A DNA stretch of 64,000 nucleotides from Mycobacterium sp. AT1 (GTDB lineage: Bacteria > Actinomycetota > Actinomycetes > Mycobacteriales > Mycobacteriaceae): contig NZ_MVOC01000035.1 of assembly GCF_002043095.1 (NCBI RefSeq), positions 124,001-188,000 of the forward strand. The letters run 5' to 3'. Under the pieces are notes generated by a model. That model saw only the letters and a list, made by a program, of their open reading frames with translations. It was not told the DNA's origin and made no database searches. The position numbers and the translations under genes were made by a program. Position 1 is the stretch's first letter. The number at the start of each line of letters is the position of its first letter. This document shows positions 63,260 through 64,000 of this stretch, piece by piece.

Positions 63260-64000
63260 TACACGGCCTTGGACGTGACCGCCGCGATCTTTCCGACGAC
63301 GTCGGTGTTGGCCTCCAGTGAGCGACCGACCCGCAGTATCTCGGGCTCCGCGAACGGCTTTCCGATGATCTGCACGCCAAGCGGCAGACCAGAATCGGTG
63401 AACCCGGCGGGCACCGACAGCGAGGGCAGGCCGGTGACGTTGGCGGGCGCCGAGTACCGCACGTAGGCGGCGGTCGCGGCTTCGACCTCGCCGTCGGGCC
63501 AGGTGACGAACGGGTCGGACCGCAGCGTCGCGGGCGCGACGAGCGTCGGTGCGAGCAGGACGTCGACCGACGAGAACATGTCCCTCCACGCCGCCTGGAT
63601 CAGCGTCCGCAGCCGCAGGGCGTTGACGTAGTCGGTGGCGAGCTGCGCGGCGCCGATCTCGAGCAGGGTACGCACCTCGTCGGTGAACTTCTCCGGCGAA
63701 TTGCGCAGGTAGTCCTGGTGATACGCGGCGGCCTCGGGCATCATGATGGCCCACTCGGTGGGGATGATGTGCTCCGGCAGCGGAACGTCCACCTCGACGA
63801 GCGTGGCGCCCAGACCCTCGAGGGTGGCTGCCGCCGACGCTGCCGCCGCGGCGGCCTCGGGGTCGAGTCGCTCGGTGTAGTAGTTGGTGGGGATGCCGAT
63901 GCGGGTTCCCGCGACGCCGGCGTCGATGCCGGAGACCATGTCCGGAACCGGAACGTTCACCGTGCCTGGGTCTCGGCGATCGTAGCCGGACATCGCCGCC
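63259..64000 (-). CDS. Amidase-signature hydrolase, C-terminal part (5' end outside window)
   Basis: The 247 codons visible are the C-terminal half of an amidase-signature enzyme: VAGTRIGIPTNYY, VLLAPTLVAPAT and NVTGLPSLSVPAGF with GLPLGVQIIGKPFAEP. The Ser-Ser-Lys site would be upstream, outside the window. Members cleave amides, including allophanate or indole-acetamide. Being the first visible gene of the urease operon, it may feed urea or ammonia metabolism; this is inference. Its stop overlaps ureE. Confidence 0.85.
   Translation of the reverse strand, partial: AAMSGYDRRDPGTVNVPVPDMVSGIDAGVAGTRIGIPTNYYTERLDPEAAAAAASAAATLEGLGATLVEVDVPLPEHIIPTEWAIMMPEAAAYHQDYLRNSPEKFTDEVRTLLEIGAAQLATDYVNALRLRTLIQAAWRDMFSSVDVLLAPTLVAPATLRSDPFVTWPDGEVEAATAAYVRYSAPANVTGLPSLSVPAGFTDSGLPLGVQIIGKPFAEPEILRVGRSLEANTDVVGKIAAVTSKAV

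Overview
The window is high-GC DNA from an actinomycete. Gene content and order point to a Mycobacterium/Mycolicibacterium, probably a rapid grower: a complete mce4 operon, KstR-type operators, phoPR, cyp51 with its ferredoxin, DUF732 exported proteins and many promoters that fuse a -10 box directly to the start codon. Homologues of two regions that are far apart in M. tuberculosis H37Rv (Rv0757-Rv0772 and Rv3489-Rv3527, from memory of that genome) lie side by side here. Gene coverage is dense and no stretch above about 300 bases lacks a gene. The largest gaps (38480-38739, 43958-44205, 23454-23666) are described under their promoters or neighbours. I saw no insertion sequence, prophage, CRISPR array or rRNA.

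1-15.6 kb: the start of purD (leftward) faces a CYP125-like P450 and a TetR regulator. Next come two divergent operons around a second TetR gene. The leftward one encodes an aldehyde dehydrogenase, an SDR, a beta-hydroxyacid dehydrogenase, a carboxymuconolactone-decarboxylase-like protein and an unknown protein. The rightward one encodes the TetR, CYP123, an SDR, CYP51, a ferredoxin and a SnoaL-like protein, followed by a zinc alcohol dehydrogenase, a ketosteroid-isomerase-like protein and an SDR. Two copies of TGGACA-N2-TGTCCR in the shared intergenic region look like the TetR operators. A HIT hydrolase and the PhoPR two-component system (with a PhoP box) follow.

15.6-28 kb: PhoPR, a repeat-rich protein, tRNA-Thr(TGT), a small HNH protein, a large exported DUF4185 (GH183-type) protein, small exported or lipoproteins, a KstR-boxed SDR, three tandem paralogous secreted proteins, and otsA (trehalose-6-phosphate synthase).

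28-58.4 kb: the sterol region. A leftward mce4 operon (yrbE4A-yrbE4B-mce4A-F plus two Mce-associated genes) encodes cholesterol import. Around it are hsd4A, fdxD, fadE26-fadE27-fadD17, fadD19, echA19, cyp142, an acetoacetate-decarboxylase-like gene, an LLM-class oxidoreductase, DUF35-ltp4-ltp3 and kshA. Together they cover C26/27 oxidation, CoA activation, side-chain beta-oxidation and retro-aldol removal of branched side chains, and 9-alpha-hydroxylation of the nucleus. Eight KstR-like 14-mers sit in the intergenic regions that would control these units.

58.4-64 kb: a leftward amidase(partial)-ureE-ureF-ureAB(fused)-ureC-ureG-ureD operon. Its UreC keeps the nickel ligands but has lost the active-site flap cysteine. 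The points most worth following up are this divergent urease, the cysteine-less DUF35/Ltp4/Ltp3 unit, the AraC-like tail on FadD17, the repeat-flanked DUF559 gene and the two-site TetR operator.
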